A stretch of DNA of 64,000 bases from Ardenticatenaceae bacterium (lineage in GTDB: Bacteria; Chloroflexota; Anaerolineae; Promineifilales; Promineifilaceae), in the NCBI GenBank assembly GCA_020634565.1, contig JACKBN010000003.1, forward strand, positions 372,001 through 436,000, given 5' to 3'. Positions 33,083-41,109 of this stretch are shown piece by piece. How positions within the stretch are numbered: the stretch's first letter is position 1; the number at the start of each line of letters is the position of its first letter. A program made the position numbers and the translations under genes. The notes beneath the pieces are model-generated. The model was not told where the DNA came from. It worked only from the letters and a program-made list of their open reading frames with translations, and ran no database searches.

Positions 33083-34180
33083 ATGCCTGCACCTGATGCA
33101 ACCTTCATTCGCCAGACGTCCCAGACCAGTATTCAGGTTGGTTTGGAATCGGCTCATAATGTGCTGCACAGCATGATGCTGCTGAACAAAGTGCATGAGT
33201 TGTCGGGGTATAGTCAGTGGGTGGTGGATACGGCCGTTTCCCTCACACCCCAACAAGCCAGCAACAATGTCCTCGTGTTGGAAGGATTGCACTATGCGGT
33301 TCATCCGTACCAAAGCTGGTCCAGCTTTCCGGCATATCTCGACCATCTGGCCATGCAAGACCCAGTGATCCTACGAGACAACATCCTCAATATTTATGTC
33401 ATGCTACCCAGCCAGACAGGTCAGGAATCAATCACAGTTAATCAGCCGACCGACATTATCGCCACGCTGGGTACTTACCTCGATTATTTGCAATCCCGCT
33501 TCACCGCCGACTGTGTGGATGCTCAAATTGAGACGCAGGCGTACGCTTTGCTCAAAGATCCGCTCGCCATGCAGCAGTTTATTGTGACCCACCTGCGCGA
33601 ATTATGGTTGGACTACTTTGCCGACGAGTGGAGCCGCGCCAAGCCAATGCTGCAAGAAGCGGTCACCGCTTTTAGCCAGCTTGGGTTGGAGCAGTTGACG
33701 CCGCTAGAGGCCGCGCGCAAAGTTATCGGGCAGGAAGTGCCGGACCGCTGGCGCGAAATCATTGCCGAGCACACTTATGAGCGTATTGTGTTTGTGCCGT
33801 CGGCCCACCTGGGGCCGTATTTGGGCACCCTGCGCGATTTTCATAATTTGTACCTGCTGTTTGGGGCACGGTTGCCCGAGGGTACGGCCACCCAATCGCC
33901 CGATCTCAATCGCTCTGAACTGTTGATGCGCCTGGGTGCTTTGTCTGATGATACGCGCCTGCAAATTTTGCAGTTGATTGGCGACGCCGGTCAGCTTTGC
34001 TCCAAAGAAATTATGATGCAGCTCAATCTAAGCCAATCGGCAACCTCCCGACATCTAACGCAGCTGACCGCCTCTGGCTATTTGGACGAACAATGGCGCG
34101 ATGGCACCAAATGTTACAGCCTCAATAAAACCCGCATCAAGTGCACGCTCAGTGCCGTCGAGCAGTTTTTACTCGATTAA
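33083..34180 (+). CDS. ArsR-type winged-helix regulator with long N-terminal domain
   Basis: A 365-residue transcriptional regulator. Residues about 280-350 are an ArsR-type winged helix (LMRLGALSDDTRLQILQLIGDAGQLCSKEIM, recognition helix QSATSRHLTQLTASGYL). The first 270 residues form a long effector domain without recognised motifs, similar in layout to ArsR regulators with a DUF5937-like N-terminal region. No metal-binding Cys pairs are apparent. It precedes a methyltransferase gene by 119 bases and is itself preceded by dyad sites, so it probably controls that gene and itself. Confidence 0.82.
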   Translation: MPAPDATFIRQTSQTSIQVGLESAHNVLHSMMLLNKVHELSGYSQWVVDTAVSLTPQQASNNVLVLEGLHYAVHPYQSWSSFPAYLDHLAMQDPVILRDNILNIYVMLPSQTGQESITVNQPTDIIATLGTYLDYLQSRFTADCVDAQIETQAYALLKDPLAMQQFIVTHLRELWLDYFADEWSRAKPMLQEAVTAFSQLGLEQLTPLEAARKVIGQEVPDRWREIIAEHTYERIVFVPSAHLGPYLGTLRDFHNLYLLFGARLPEGTATQSPDLNRSELLMRLGALSDDTRLQILQLIGDAGQLCSKEIMMQLNLSQSATSRHLTQLTASGYLDEQWRDGTKCYSLNKTRIKCTLSAVEQFLLD

Positions 34181-34299
34181 ACACCCGATCCACCACGACG
34201 CAGCTTTCATAACACCCTGAGCAACACAGTCTTTTTCTGTCCGTTTTGTCCTGCAAAGCCGGGAGGTTGCTCCCAGCCTTACCAAAAGGAGATGTAAAA

Positions 34300-35106
34300 A
34301 TGAGTGAAGTCATGATGCAAGAACAGATTGCAGCGGCCACCGCTTATGAAGAACTGTTTGTTCCGGCCGTTTTTGGGCAGTGGGCGCCCGTTGTGGCTCA
34401 GGCGGCCGGAGTGGAACCCGGGCAGCAGGTGCTAGATGTGGCTTGCGGTACCGGCATTCTGGCCCGTGAAGCCGCCAGGCGGGTTGGGCAGGCTGGGGCG
34501 GTGGCCGGCCTGGATATGACGCCAGGCATGGTGGCCGTGGCGGAGCAGTTAGCGCCAGAAATTGAGTGGAAACAGGGCACGGCGGGCGAATTGCCCTTTG
34601 CCGAGGCGACCTTCGATGCGGTGGTAAGCCAGTTTGGCCTGATGTTTTTCCCAGATCGGGTGCAGGCGCTGCGCGAGATGCGGCGTGTGTTGGTGCCGGG
34701 CGGACGACTGGCGGTGGCGGTGTTTGATGGGTTGGAAACTCACGCTGCTTACAGCGATGAGGTCGCTTTGTTTGACCGGACCATTAGCGAGCAAGCGGGC
34801 GATGCCTTACGGGTTCCTTTTTGCCTGGGCGATACGGTGGGTTTAAAGCAAATGGGGGAAGATGCGGGGTTTACGGCCGTTTCCGTCACCACACATCAAG
34901 GCACAGCCCGCTTCCCCAGCCTGCGCTCGCTCGTCGAAGCGGATTTGCGCGGCTGGCTGCCGGTGATGGGCATTGTGCTGGATGAGGCCAAGATTGAAGC
35001 CGTGCTGGCGGAAGCAGAAGCGACAATGGGCGCGTTTGTCACCGCTCAAGGCACGGCCGAATTCCCGCTTTCGGTACATATTTTGAGCGGCGTGAAAGCT
35101 GAATAG
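34300..35106 (+). CDS. Class I SAM-dependent methyltransferase (UbiE-like)
   Basis: A 268-residue methyltransferase starting at MSEVMMQEQIA with AAAGGAGATG just before the ATG. SAM motif I is VLDVACGTGILA, then VAGLDMTPGMVAVAE, the acidic-loop position TAGELPFAEATFDAVVS, and LVPGGRLAVAVF. No arsenite-methylase cysteines are visible, so ArsM is unlikely despite the ArsR-type neighbour. Substrate unknown; a quinone-like or small-molecule O/C-methyltransferase is plausible. Confidence 0.87.
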   Translation: MSEVMMQEQIAAATAYEELFVPAVFGQWAPVVAQAAGVEPGQQVLDVACGTGILAREAARRVGQAGAVAGLDMTPGMVAVAEQLAPEIEWKQGTAGELPFAEATFDAVVSQFGLMFFPDRVQALREMRRVLVPGGRLAVAVFDGLETHAAYSDEVALFDRTISEQAGDALRVPFCLGDTVGLKQMGEDAGFTAVSVTTHQGTARFPSLRSLVEADLRGWLPVMGIVLDEAKIEAVLAEAEATMGAFVTAQGTAEFPLSVHILSGVKAE

Positions 35107-35151
35107 GGCAAAGGTGCGACGCACTTCCAAAGCGCGCCGCACCTGTAAAAA

Positions 35152-37197
35152 CTACTCAGTGTAGGTGATGGTAAGGATGGGAGCGTAGCTGCTGCTTTCG
35201 CCACCGTAGATGGTGAGGTTGTCCATGAAGTAGTCGGCGCTGGTGGTGGTGCGCAGGCGGAATTGGGTACGGCCGTTCACATTCACCGCCGCCAATCCAG
35301 TCGAGGACAGGCTGGCCTCTGAATACCCATTGAGGCTTGTGGGGACGGATAAAGTGGCGACATTGCTGGCGGAAACGGCCGTTCCGTAATCCGCTAACTG
35401 CACGCTGTTGCTGCCGCTGAGCGCCCCCGTGTTAATGTCCACCGTGATGCTGCTGACCGAGCCGGTGAGCGACAGCCGGTAAATGCGCAGCGTGGCGCTT
35501 TGGATCGTGGCCCCATTGGGAATGCTGCTGGTGTCGAAGGACAAAATTGCCCGATAGGCGTCGCTGGTGAGCGAGCCGCGATCCCCAATTTGATGGATGT
35601 AACTGTTAGCCCCCTCGATGAAGGAACTGCCCGCGTAGCCATCTTCGGAGCCAATCGAATTAAATGAAACCGTGGTCGGGGTGCCGCCGCTGATGGTGTA
35701 GGTTTCGGCTTTGACGGTTTCCACGTTGCTGGCGGTGTCCACACTGAAGAATTTGAGTGTGGTGGTGCTGGCGATGTTAATCGGGCCGCTGTACTGCGTG
35801 GAGCTGGTGGTCGGTGTGCTGCCGTCGGTGGTGTAGTAGGTAGTGGCGCTTTCATTGACCGACAGGGTGACGTTGACCGCACTGCTGTAGCTGCCGCCAG
35901 CGGGGGAAGCCGTGGTGACGGGTGGCGTCGTGTCGCCTCCGCCGCTGCTGATGGTATAGGTTTCTGTTTTCACACTTTCCGCATTGCTGGCGGTGTCTAC
36001 GCTGAAGAATTTGAGCGTGGTCGTGCTGGCGATGTTAATCGGGCCGCTGTACTGCGCCGAGCCTGTTGAGGGCGTGCTGCTGTCGGTGGTGTAGTAGGTG
36101 GTGGCGCTTTCGTTCACGGACAAGGTGACATTCACCGCGCTGCTATAGCTGCCGCCAGCAGGGGAAGCGGTGGTGACGGGTGGGGTGGTGTCGCCGCCGC
36201 CCGTGCTGCCCATGAAGAAGTCCAGCATCAGTTCGGTGGCTTCGGGGCCTTGCGGATCGGTGTAGGAGCCGCTGGCCGGACCGCCGGACCAGGCGTGTCC
36301 CATCCCGGTGATGAGATATTTTTCCATAACGACGTTGCCGCTGCTGTCTTCATAAATGGAACGGGTAAAGCTGCGCCCGCCGGGGACCGAATCGTTGATG
36401 GTTTGTTCGGCGGTGTCGTCGATATTGTTGTTGTCGCTGCCGTCGGAGGCGCGATCGTTGGTTTGGGCCCATTGGGAGATGACCTGGTTGCCGTTGACTG
36501 ATTGCACGGTGTAGTCTGACGTGCCGTGGAAGACGATAACCCGCACCAACTCCGCATTGCTGCCCATGGCGGAGTAGGCGGCGTTGCCCTGGGTGTTGGG
36601 GTTGGGGCCACCGCTGGACATGGCGGTCCAGGCGTTGATGCTGCTGGTGGCGGCTTTGTATTCCAAACCTGCACCAACGGCGATGCCGGAATAGACATCG
36701 GGATAGGTTGCGCCCATGATGACGGTCATCGCCGCGCCAGCAGAGAAGCCAGCCACGTACACCTGATCAGCGTCAACGGTGTATTGGCTTTTGACCTGGT
36801 TGGTGATACCGGCAATGGAGGCGGGTTCGCCCGAGCCACGCGATTGGTGGGCTGGCTCGAACCAGTTCCAGCATTGCAAATTATTGTTGGCGCTGGTTTG
36901 CTGGGGGTAAACGGCGATAAAGGTTTGGGCTTCGGCGTAGGTGTTGAGTTCGGTTTCATTGGCGATGTTGTCGGGGGTTTGGGAGCAGCCATGCAGCATG
37001 ACGACGAGGGGTACGGCCGTTCCGGAACTGTAGCCGCTGGGAATGAACAGCTTGTAAGTACGGCCGTTATACGTGTGGGTGGTAAAACTGCTGGCCTGGG
37101 CGCTGGGAACGGCCGTTAGCCACAAAAATAAAAACAGGCCAAGGCCTAACCAGATGGCTTTTGATTGCCAAAAACGGTGCTGACGAGAAACGATCAT
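35152..37197 (-). CDS. Secreted PHB-depolymerase-like esterase with chitobiase-type repeats
   Basis: A 681-residue secreted enzyme. ATG 37197 has AAGGAGG upstream and is followed by a signal peptide (FLFLWLTAVPSAQAS). Residues about 35-310 are a PHB-depolymerase/CE1-like esterase domain: VVMLHGCSQ, nucleophile AGFSAGAAM, and MGHAWSGG with the His. Two nearly identical 86-residue CHB_HEX-type modules follow (TPPVTTASPAGGSYSS each), then a C-terminal beta domain (about 500-675) of the DNRLRE-like type (GYAGSSFIEGANSY). Role: extracellular hydrolysis of polyester, feruloyl or acetyl esters; the exact substrate is inferred. Confidence 0.87.
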   Translation of the reverse strand: MIVSRQHRFWQSKAIWLGLGLFLFLWLTAVPSAQASSFTTHTYNGRTYKLFIPSGYSSGTAVPLVVMLHGCSQTPDNIANETELNTYAEAQTFIAVYPQQTSANNNLQCWNWFEPAHQSRGSGEPASIAGITNQVKSQYTVDADQVYVAGFSAGAAMTVIMGATYPDVYSGIAVGAGLEYKAATSSINAWTAMSSGGPNPNTQGNAAYSAMGSNAELVRVIVFHGTSDYTVQSVNGNQVISQWAQTNDRASDGSDNNNIDDTAEQTINDSVPGGRSFTRSIYEDSSGNVVMEKYLITGMGHAWSGGPASGSYTDPQGPEATELMLDFFMGSTGGGDTTPPVTTASPAGGSYSSAVNVTLSVNESATTYYTTDSSTPSTGSAQYSGPINIASTTTLKFFSVDTASNAESVKTETYTISSGGGDTTPPVTTASPAGGSYSSAVNVTLSVNESATTYYTTDGSTPTTSSTQYSGPINIASTTTLKFFSVDTASNVETVKAETYTISGGTPTTVSFNSIGSEDGYAGSSFIEGANSYIHQIGDRGSLTSDAYRAILSFDTSSIPNGATIQSATLRIYRLSLTGSVSSITVDINTGALSGSNSVQLADYGTAVSASNVATLSVPTSLNGYSEASLSSTGLAAVNVNGRTQFRLRTTTSADYFMDNLTIYGGESSSYAPILTITYTE
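35691..36206. repeat. Tandem 258-bp repeat encoding two chitobiase-type modules
   Basis: Two copies (35691-35948 and 35949-36206) with high similarity, differing by scattered bases, encode two consecutive 86-residue modules in the secreted esterase. The near identity points to recent duplication or gene conversion. Confidence 0.75.
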
Positions 37198-37416
37198 GTG
37201 TGCCTCCTTCAAGAGAAAGGGCGCAGAGAGGGTGACTGATCTGGAAGCACACAACTAAATCAAATTTTGGATGCAGGGAAGAAACAATTCAGACAGCGTA
37301 CTTCTAGTCAGTTGTGGTGGGGAGTTTGTTGCGTTGTTGCCCTGCGCAGGTGGTTAGTAGGAAATTAGCCGGCAGGGTAGCATAGGAAAGTTACAGAGAA
37401 GTTACGCGGTGTTAAA

Positions 37417-37473
37417 ATTTCCCCGGAAACTGTTCAACCAGAAACTTCGCTAACTGGAAGTTTCCGGGGAAAT
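37417..37473. repeat. CCCCGGAAA-type intergenic hairpin repeat (copy 2)
   Basis: ATTTCCCCGGAAACT (37417-37431) pairs perfectly with its complement at 37459-37473. An inner CCAG/CTGG pair may extend the stem. It shares arm sequence with the element at 7054-7110 and lies just before the stop of the gene starting at 38301. Confidence 0.6.
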
Positions 37474-37485
37474 GGGGGAAATGGG

Positions 37486-38301
37486 TTACTCATCTTGGCC
37501 AAAGTAGGCGTTCCAGGCGTCCAAATCTTTGTCGCTGAGATTGTGGGGGTTGGAGGATTTTTTCTTTTTAGCGGCTGGTTTGCTAGCAGCTGGTTTGCGG
37601 GTCGTTGGTTTGTCCGTCGCTGGTGGTGCCTGCTTCGGTTCGCCGCCGAAGAGGGTGAGCCATTCGCGCAGTTCGTCGTCGCTGAGTTCGGGATTTTCGC
37701 GGTCGCTGCTGGCGGGTGGTTTGGGGACAACTTCTTCCTCTTCTTCCGGTTCTGGCTCTGGTTCAGGGATGACGCGGTTGGGCGGCACGGGCTTGGGCCG
37801 ATTGCGCAGCGCTTTTTCATCTACGGGGCCAAACAAATCCAGCCATTGCGCAACCTCGGCATCGCTAATCACCGGGTTATCATCGGTGACCGTGGGGCCG
37901 GGCAGGACGGGTTCCTCTTTTTTGTCGGGGCTGAGGCGCATGGCGAATTTTTCGCTGCGGATATGCTTCATTTTGCGCTTGTTGGCCGCGGCGATGATCT
38001 CCTGATCACTGGTGACCAGTATGTACTCGGGCGGGTTTTTGACGCTATTGATGCGGGCGATGATGAGGGAATCGGCCGTTTTGCCCTGCGACACGAAAAT
38101 CACTTTTACCTGCGAGTTGGAGAGGTTGACGTTGTGCCCACCGGGAATGCCGCCATCAAAATAGACGGTGACGACGCGCTTGAGAGAAACGGCCGTCCAC
38201 TGCCGCAGCTTCAAAACGAGTTGGATTTCGTCATCCGGGTCGCTCAGATTAATGTCTGGTAGTTTGGCAATGAGGTTGTGGCCGTCGATGAGGTAGTGCA
38301 T
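37486..38301 (-). CDS. YacP-like NYN (PIN-type) nuclease with three C-terminal WLxLFG motifs
   Basis: A 271-residue protein. The N-terminal NYN domain (residues 1-140; DGHNLIAKLPD, VTVYFDGGIPGG, FVSQGKTADSLIIARI, LVTSDQEI) has the acidic residues typical of this family of RNA-processing endonucleases. A disordered tail follows in three parts. Each carries a similar short motif: NPVISDAEVAQWLDLFG, NPELSDDELREWLTLFG, and NPHNLSDKDLDAWNAYFG, separated by Pro/Glu/Lys-rich linkers. Three repeats of one motif suggest a multivalent docking tail. Partner unknown. Confidence 0.82.
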   Translation of the reverse strand: MHYLIDGHNLIAKLPDINLSDPDDEIQLVLKLRQWTAVSLKRVVTVYFDGGIPGGHNVNLSNSQVKVIFVSQGKTADSLIIARINSVKNPPEYILVTSDQEIIAAANKRKMKHIRSEKFAMRLSPDKKEEPVLPGPTVTDDNPVISDAEVAQWLDLFGPVDEKALRNRPKPVPPNRVIPEPEPEPEEEEEVVPKPPASSDRENPELSDDELREWLTLFGGEPKQAPPATDKPTTRKPAASKPAAKKKKSSNPHNLSDKDLDAWNAYFGQDE

Positions 38302-38386
38302 GAGAATCTAAAGTGTGCAAGTGTGCAAGTGATAAGGTTGTTATTTATTTTAGCACTGTTGGTGGCGTTTGGTTAGTTCTGTCGCG

Positions 38387-38800
38387 TCAATCTGTTGTTT
38401 TCCAGGGCCAGTTTACGCAGGCGGCGATTTCTGGGAAAAGCACGAAGTCTGCCTGGCCTTTCATGACCAGGGTGGTGATTTGGTAGCCAGCGAGCGCTTC
38501 TTTGGCGATGGACAAGGTTTGCCCGGAAACGCTGACGTCGTCTACCAGGAGAATGTGGCGGGTGATTGACGGGAGATCGAGCTGGCCGAGTAGTTGTGGC
38601 GCTGGGTGTCGGGGGCTGTTGTCTGGCGCGCGGAAATTGATGGGCAGGATGGATAACGGCCGTTCCAAATGAAAAGCCACCAACGATGCCGGGACAATAC
38701 CGCCACTGCCAATGCCGACCACATAATCCACATCCGGTAGGCGGCACTGTTTTAAGCGCTGGACGATCTGCACAAAATCGAGCTTGACTTTACTTTCCAT
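38387..38800 (-). CDS. Phosphoribosyltransferase-type protein
   Basis: A 137-residue PRTase-fold protein. The PRPP-binding signature ILLVDDVSVSGQT is clear, with the earlier DYVVGIGSGGIVPASLVA at the usual first loop. It resembles small purine or xanthine PRTases, but no hood domain for base recognition is seen. It precedes the sheath/tube pair in position and lies 19 bases from the tube gene's end. Confidence 0.83.
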   Translation of the reverse strand: MESKVKLDFVQIVQRLKQCRLPDVDYVVGIGSGGIVPASLVAFHLERPLSILPINFRAPDNSPRHPAPQLLGQLDLPSITRHILLVDDVSVSGQTLSIAKEALAGYQITTLVMKGQADFVLFPEIAACVNWPWKTTD

Positions 38801-38818
38801 TGGATTGGTTGCTTCGTT

Positions 38819-39259
38819 TTATTTTCGGTTTAGCTGATCATAGACCAGCGTTAAGTGGGCAATGGCCATCTCGTTGCTGGCTGCATCGACTTCATAGCCT
38901 TCCCATTTTTGCGGCCAGGCGTTAACCAGTTCCCACAGCTCTTTGGTTGAACTGCCATTGTCACTCATTATTTGGATAGCAACATTTTTTCGTTCCACGG
39001 TGCCCGCTGCGGCCTTCATTAACCAATCGAATAGAGCGCGTGATTTAGTCATGCCATAGCTTAAGGTGATCGGATCGTATTTCACCTGGGTCGGAATGTT
39101 TTGGGCAAATGGCTCATTCCCCTGGTTGCGATACTCGTTGGTTCCCACCGTTACGGAAAACGGGCTGCATTTTGTAAAGTAGAATTGATCATCATCAATC
39201 CCGCTTACCTTAACACGAATTGTATAGAGTTGATAAGGATCTGCTAATGGGTTTGCCAT
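38819..39259 (-). CDS. Contractile tail tube protein (T4 gp19-like)
   Basis: A 146-residue phage-tail-type tube protein. The sequence ADPYQLYTIRVKVSGIDDDQFYFTKCSPFSVTVGT, the EWEG-like QKWEGYEV and the C-terminal EMAIAHLTLVYDQL fit the gp19-like inner-tube family found in extracellular contractile injection systems and phage tails. AAGGAGG precedes the ATG. It sits directly downstream of the sheath gene (55 bases, including one palindrome). No baseplate, spike, LysM or AAA genes appear within the window. Confidence 0.87.
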   Translation of the reverse strand: MANPLADPYQLYTIRVKVSGIDDDQFYFTKCSPFSVTVGTNEYRNQGNEPFAQNIPTQVKYDPITLSYGMTKSRALFDWLMKAAAGTVERKNVAIQIMSDNGSSTKELWELVNAWPQKWEGYEVDAASNEMAIAHLTLVYDQLNRK

Positions 39260-39314
39260 CTTGGCCTCCTTGAATAGTTAACCGGGTCAATTGAAAAAAC
39301 GGCCGTTTGTTGCG

Positions 39315-40559
39315 TCAGGCAACCTCTACAGCCACGCCAGCTTCATATTGGCTGATACGAAAGATGACAAATTCAGCGGGATAAACCGGCGCAATGCCAA
39401 CATCAATAATGACCTGTCCTTTTTGGATGCTGTCGAAACTGTTGTTTTCGGCGTCACACTTCACAAAAAATGCTTCCTGAGATGTGCTGCCCATCAACAT
39501 GCCTTGCCGCCACAAATCTGTTAAAAAGGCACCCACATCGCGACGAATGGCCGCCCAGAGCAGATCATCATTGGGTTCAAAAACAACCCAGCGCGTGCTT
39601 TCCGCAATAGATTCCTCAATCATGTTGAACAAGCGGCGCACGTTGAGATATTTCCATTCTGGATTTGTGGCCACTGTGCGCGAACCCCACACCAAATAGC
39701 CCGCGTCTCGGAAATAGCGAATAGCGTTGATGTTATTGCGGTTAAGGGCTGCCTGGGTTTGTTCGCTGATGTTGTGGGTTAACCCCAGAGCGCCGTTGAC
39801 AACTTCATTGGCGGGCGCTTTGTGTACGCCGCGTGTGGCGTCGGTACGGGCCCAAATGCCAGCAACATGGCCAGATGGGGGTACGGTTACCGTTTGGCCG
39901 AGTTTGGTAGAGCCGTCGGCATCTTTGCCCGGTTGGGGATCGGCCACCAAAATCCAGGGGGCGTACATGGTGGTAAAGCCCTGTTCTGTGGCAACGGCCG
40001 TTGGTTGGTACGTGCTGAGCGTTTGGGCATCGGCTACCTCTTTCGGTGCATCCACAATGAAGACGCGGTCGTGTAAATCATGCTTGGCAAAATGGTTTTG
40101 CATGATGGCATAGTAGCCTGGGTTTTTCGTGGCATTGGGCGGATCGGTAAAGCCGGGGGCGGCGACGATGGCGATTTCAGCAATGGTGGCCAGGACATCG
40201 AGCGCGGCTTCTAGCTGAACGGCCGTTTCATCCATGCCCATATCTACCACCCAACAGCGACGACCCCCATTCAGGAAAAAGCCGTAGACCGCATGGGCCA
40301 GATTGGTCCACTCATCCTCGGCTGCGTTGGCGGCGGTTGGCTTGGTGAAAAAGCTGTCTCGGAACTGAGTCCAGTTGTCGATGACTGTGGCTTTTAAATT
40401 GTCGGTGGCAATTGACACGCTGGCCGTTTTACTGGCGGGGGCTGTGCCCACAAAACCGGCTGTGCTGGTTCCCACTGCCTGAATAGGATGGGAGCCACCT
40501 GAAACTTCTTGAATATAAACGCCAGGCGCTGAATAATTCGGTAACTGGGAACGATTCAT
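39315..40559 (-). CDS. Contractile tail sheath protein
   Basis: A 414-residue sheath protein. The typical N-terminus NYSAPGVYIQEVSGGSHPIQAV and the C-terminal region (IRRDVGAFLTDLWRQGMLMGST, AFFVKCDAENNS, GIAPVYPAEFVIFRI) match the phage-tail sheath family of contractile systems. A strong AAAAGGAGG box lies upstream. In full extracellular injection systems sheath and tube are followed by LysM, baseplate (gp25-like), spike and AAA genes; here they are followed by a phosphoribosyltransferase instead. Confidence 0.92.
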   Translation of the reverse strand: MNRSQLPNYSAPGVYIQEVSGGSHPIQAVGTSTAGFVGTAPASKTASVSIATDNLKATVIDNWTQFRDSFFTKPTAANAAEDEWTNLAHAVYGFFLNGGRRCWVVDMGMDETAVQLEAALDVLATIAEIAIVAAPGFTDPPNATKNPGYYAIMQNHFAKHDLHDRVFIVDAPKEVADAQTLSTYQPTAVATEQGFTTMYAPWILVADPQPGKDADGSTKLGQTVTVPPSGHVAGIWARTDATRGVHKAPANEVVNGALGLTHNISEQTQAALNRNNINAIRYFRDAGYLVWGSRTVATNPEWKYLNVRRLFNMIEESIAESTRWVVFEPNDDLLWAAIRRDVGAFLTDLWRQGMLMGSTSQEAFFVKCDAENNSFDSIQKGQVIIDVGIAPVYPAEFVIFRISQYEAGVAVEVA

Positions 40560-40593
40560 GGGCCGCCATACCTCCTTTTGGTAGGAACAATTC

Positions 40594-40612
40594 AGCAGGT
40601 TGTCTACCTGCT
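40594..40612. terminator. Hairpin before the sheath gene
   Basis: AGCAGGT and ACCTGCT form a seven-pair stem with a five-base loop, between the stop of the membrane gene (40660) and the sheath start. It may separate the two transcripts. Confidence 0.45.
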
Positions 40613-40659
40613 TTAGCCAGGTTATTCAGTTGATCGTCGGGTAAAAACTTCTCGGTTGT

Positions 40660-41067
40660 CTAATCGGATTTCTTTTCAGCCCACAACGCCCAGCCGGTCA
40701 GCAAAGCGCCCGTGAGCTCCCACAAGGGTACGGTGATAAATTTGAGGGGAGCGTATTTTTTGAGAACGGCCGTTGTAAACACCGTAAAGGTCACCATGCG
40801 AAACGGCACCGTCCAGTAGAAAAATTGGCGCACGTTTAGCAGCGACGCCAGCATGTAGTAGATGCCCATGTTGGTTGAGGCCATCGAGGAAGTCATGACA
40901 AAAATGTGGGTGTAATCATCCTCGCCGCGTTCCTCACGGTCGATGGCGCGGAAGCCCATTTGCTTGAGCAAGGTTTTGGGTTGTGTCAGGCCAAGTACCC
41001 CCAAAATGAAGGCTAACAGGCCAAAGATGAACATGGTGAGACGGGCGGCATGGTTGCGAAATTTCAT
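40660..41067 (-). CDS. Small membrane protein, unknown
   Basis: A 135-residue protein with three or four membrane helices (MFIFGLLAFILGVLGL at the N-terminus, ITVPLWELTGALLTGWALW at the C-terminus). No family recognised. The first 18 codons are similar to a separate 34-codon remnant at 42190-42294, so the window holds a diverged partial copy of this gene. Confidence 0.65.
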   Translation of the reverse strand: MKFRNHAARLTMFIFGLLAFILGVLGLTQPKTLLKQMGFRAIDREERGEDDYTHIFVMTSSMASTNMGIYYMLASLLNVRQFFYWTVPFRMVTFTVFTTAVLKKYAPLKFITVPLWELTGALLTGWALWAEKKSD

Positions 41068-41109
41068 AGCCTTTAATTCTGCGTAGGTCAGGGGAAATTG
41101 TCAACCGGT

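Noticed and set aside
33083..35106. ArsR-ArsM arsenic resistance pair
   Set aside because: The methyltransferase lacks the conserved cysteines of ArsM, and the regulator shows no metal-binding cysteines, so no arsenic role is claimed.
38819..40559. Prophage reading of the sheath/tube genes
   Set aside because: No capsid, terminase, portal, lysis or integrase gene, and no attachment site, is near. Sheath and tube alone support only a contractile-system origin.
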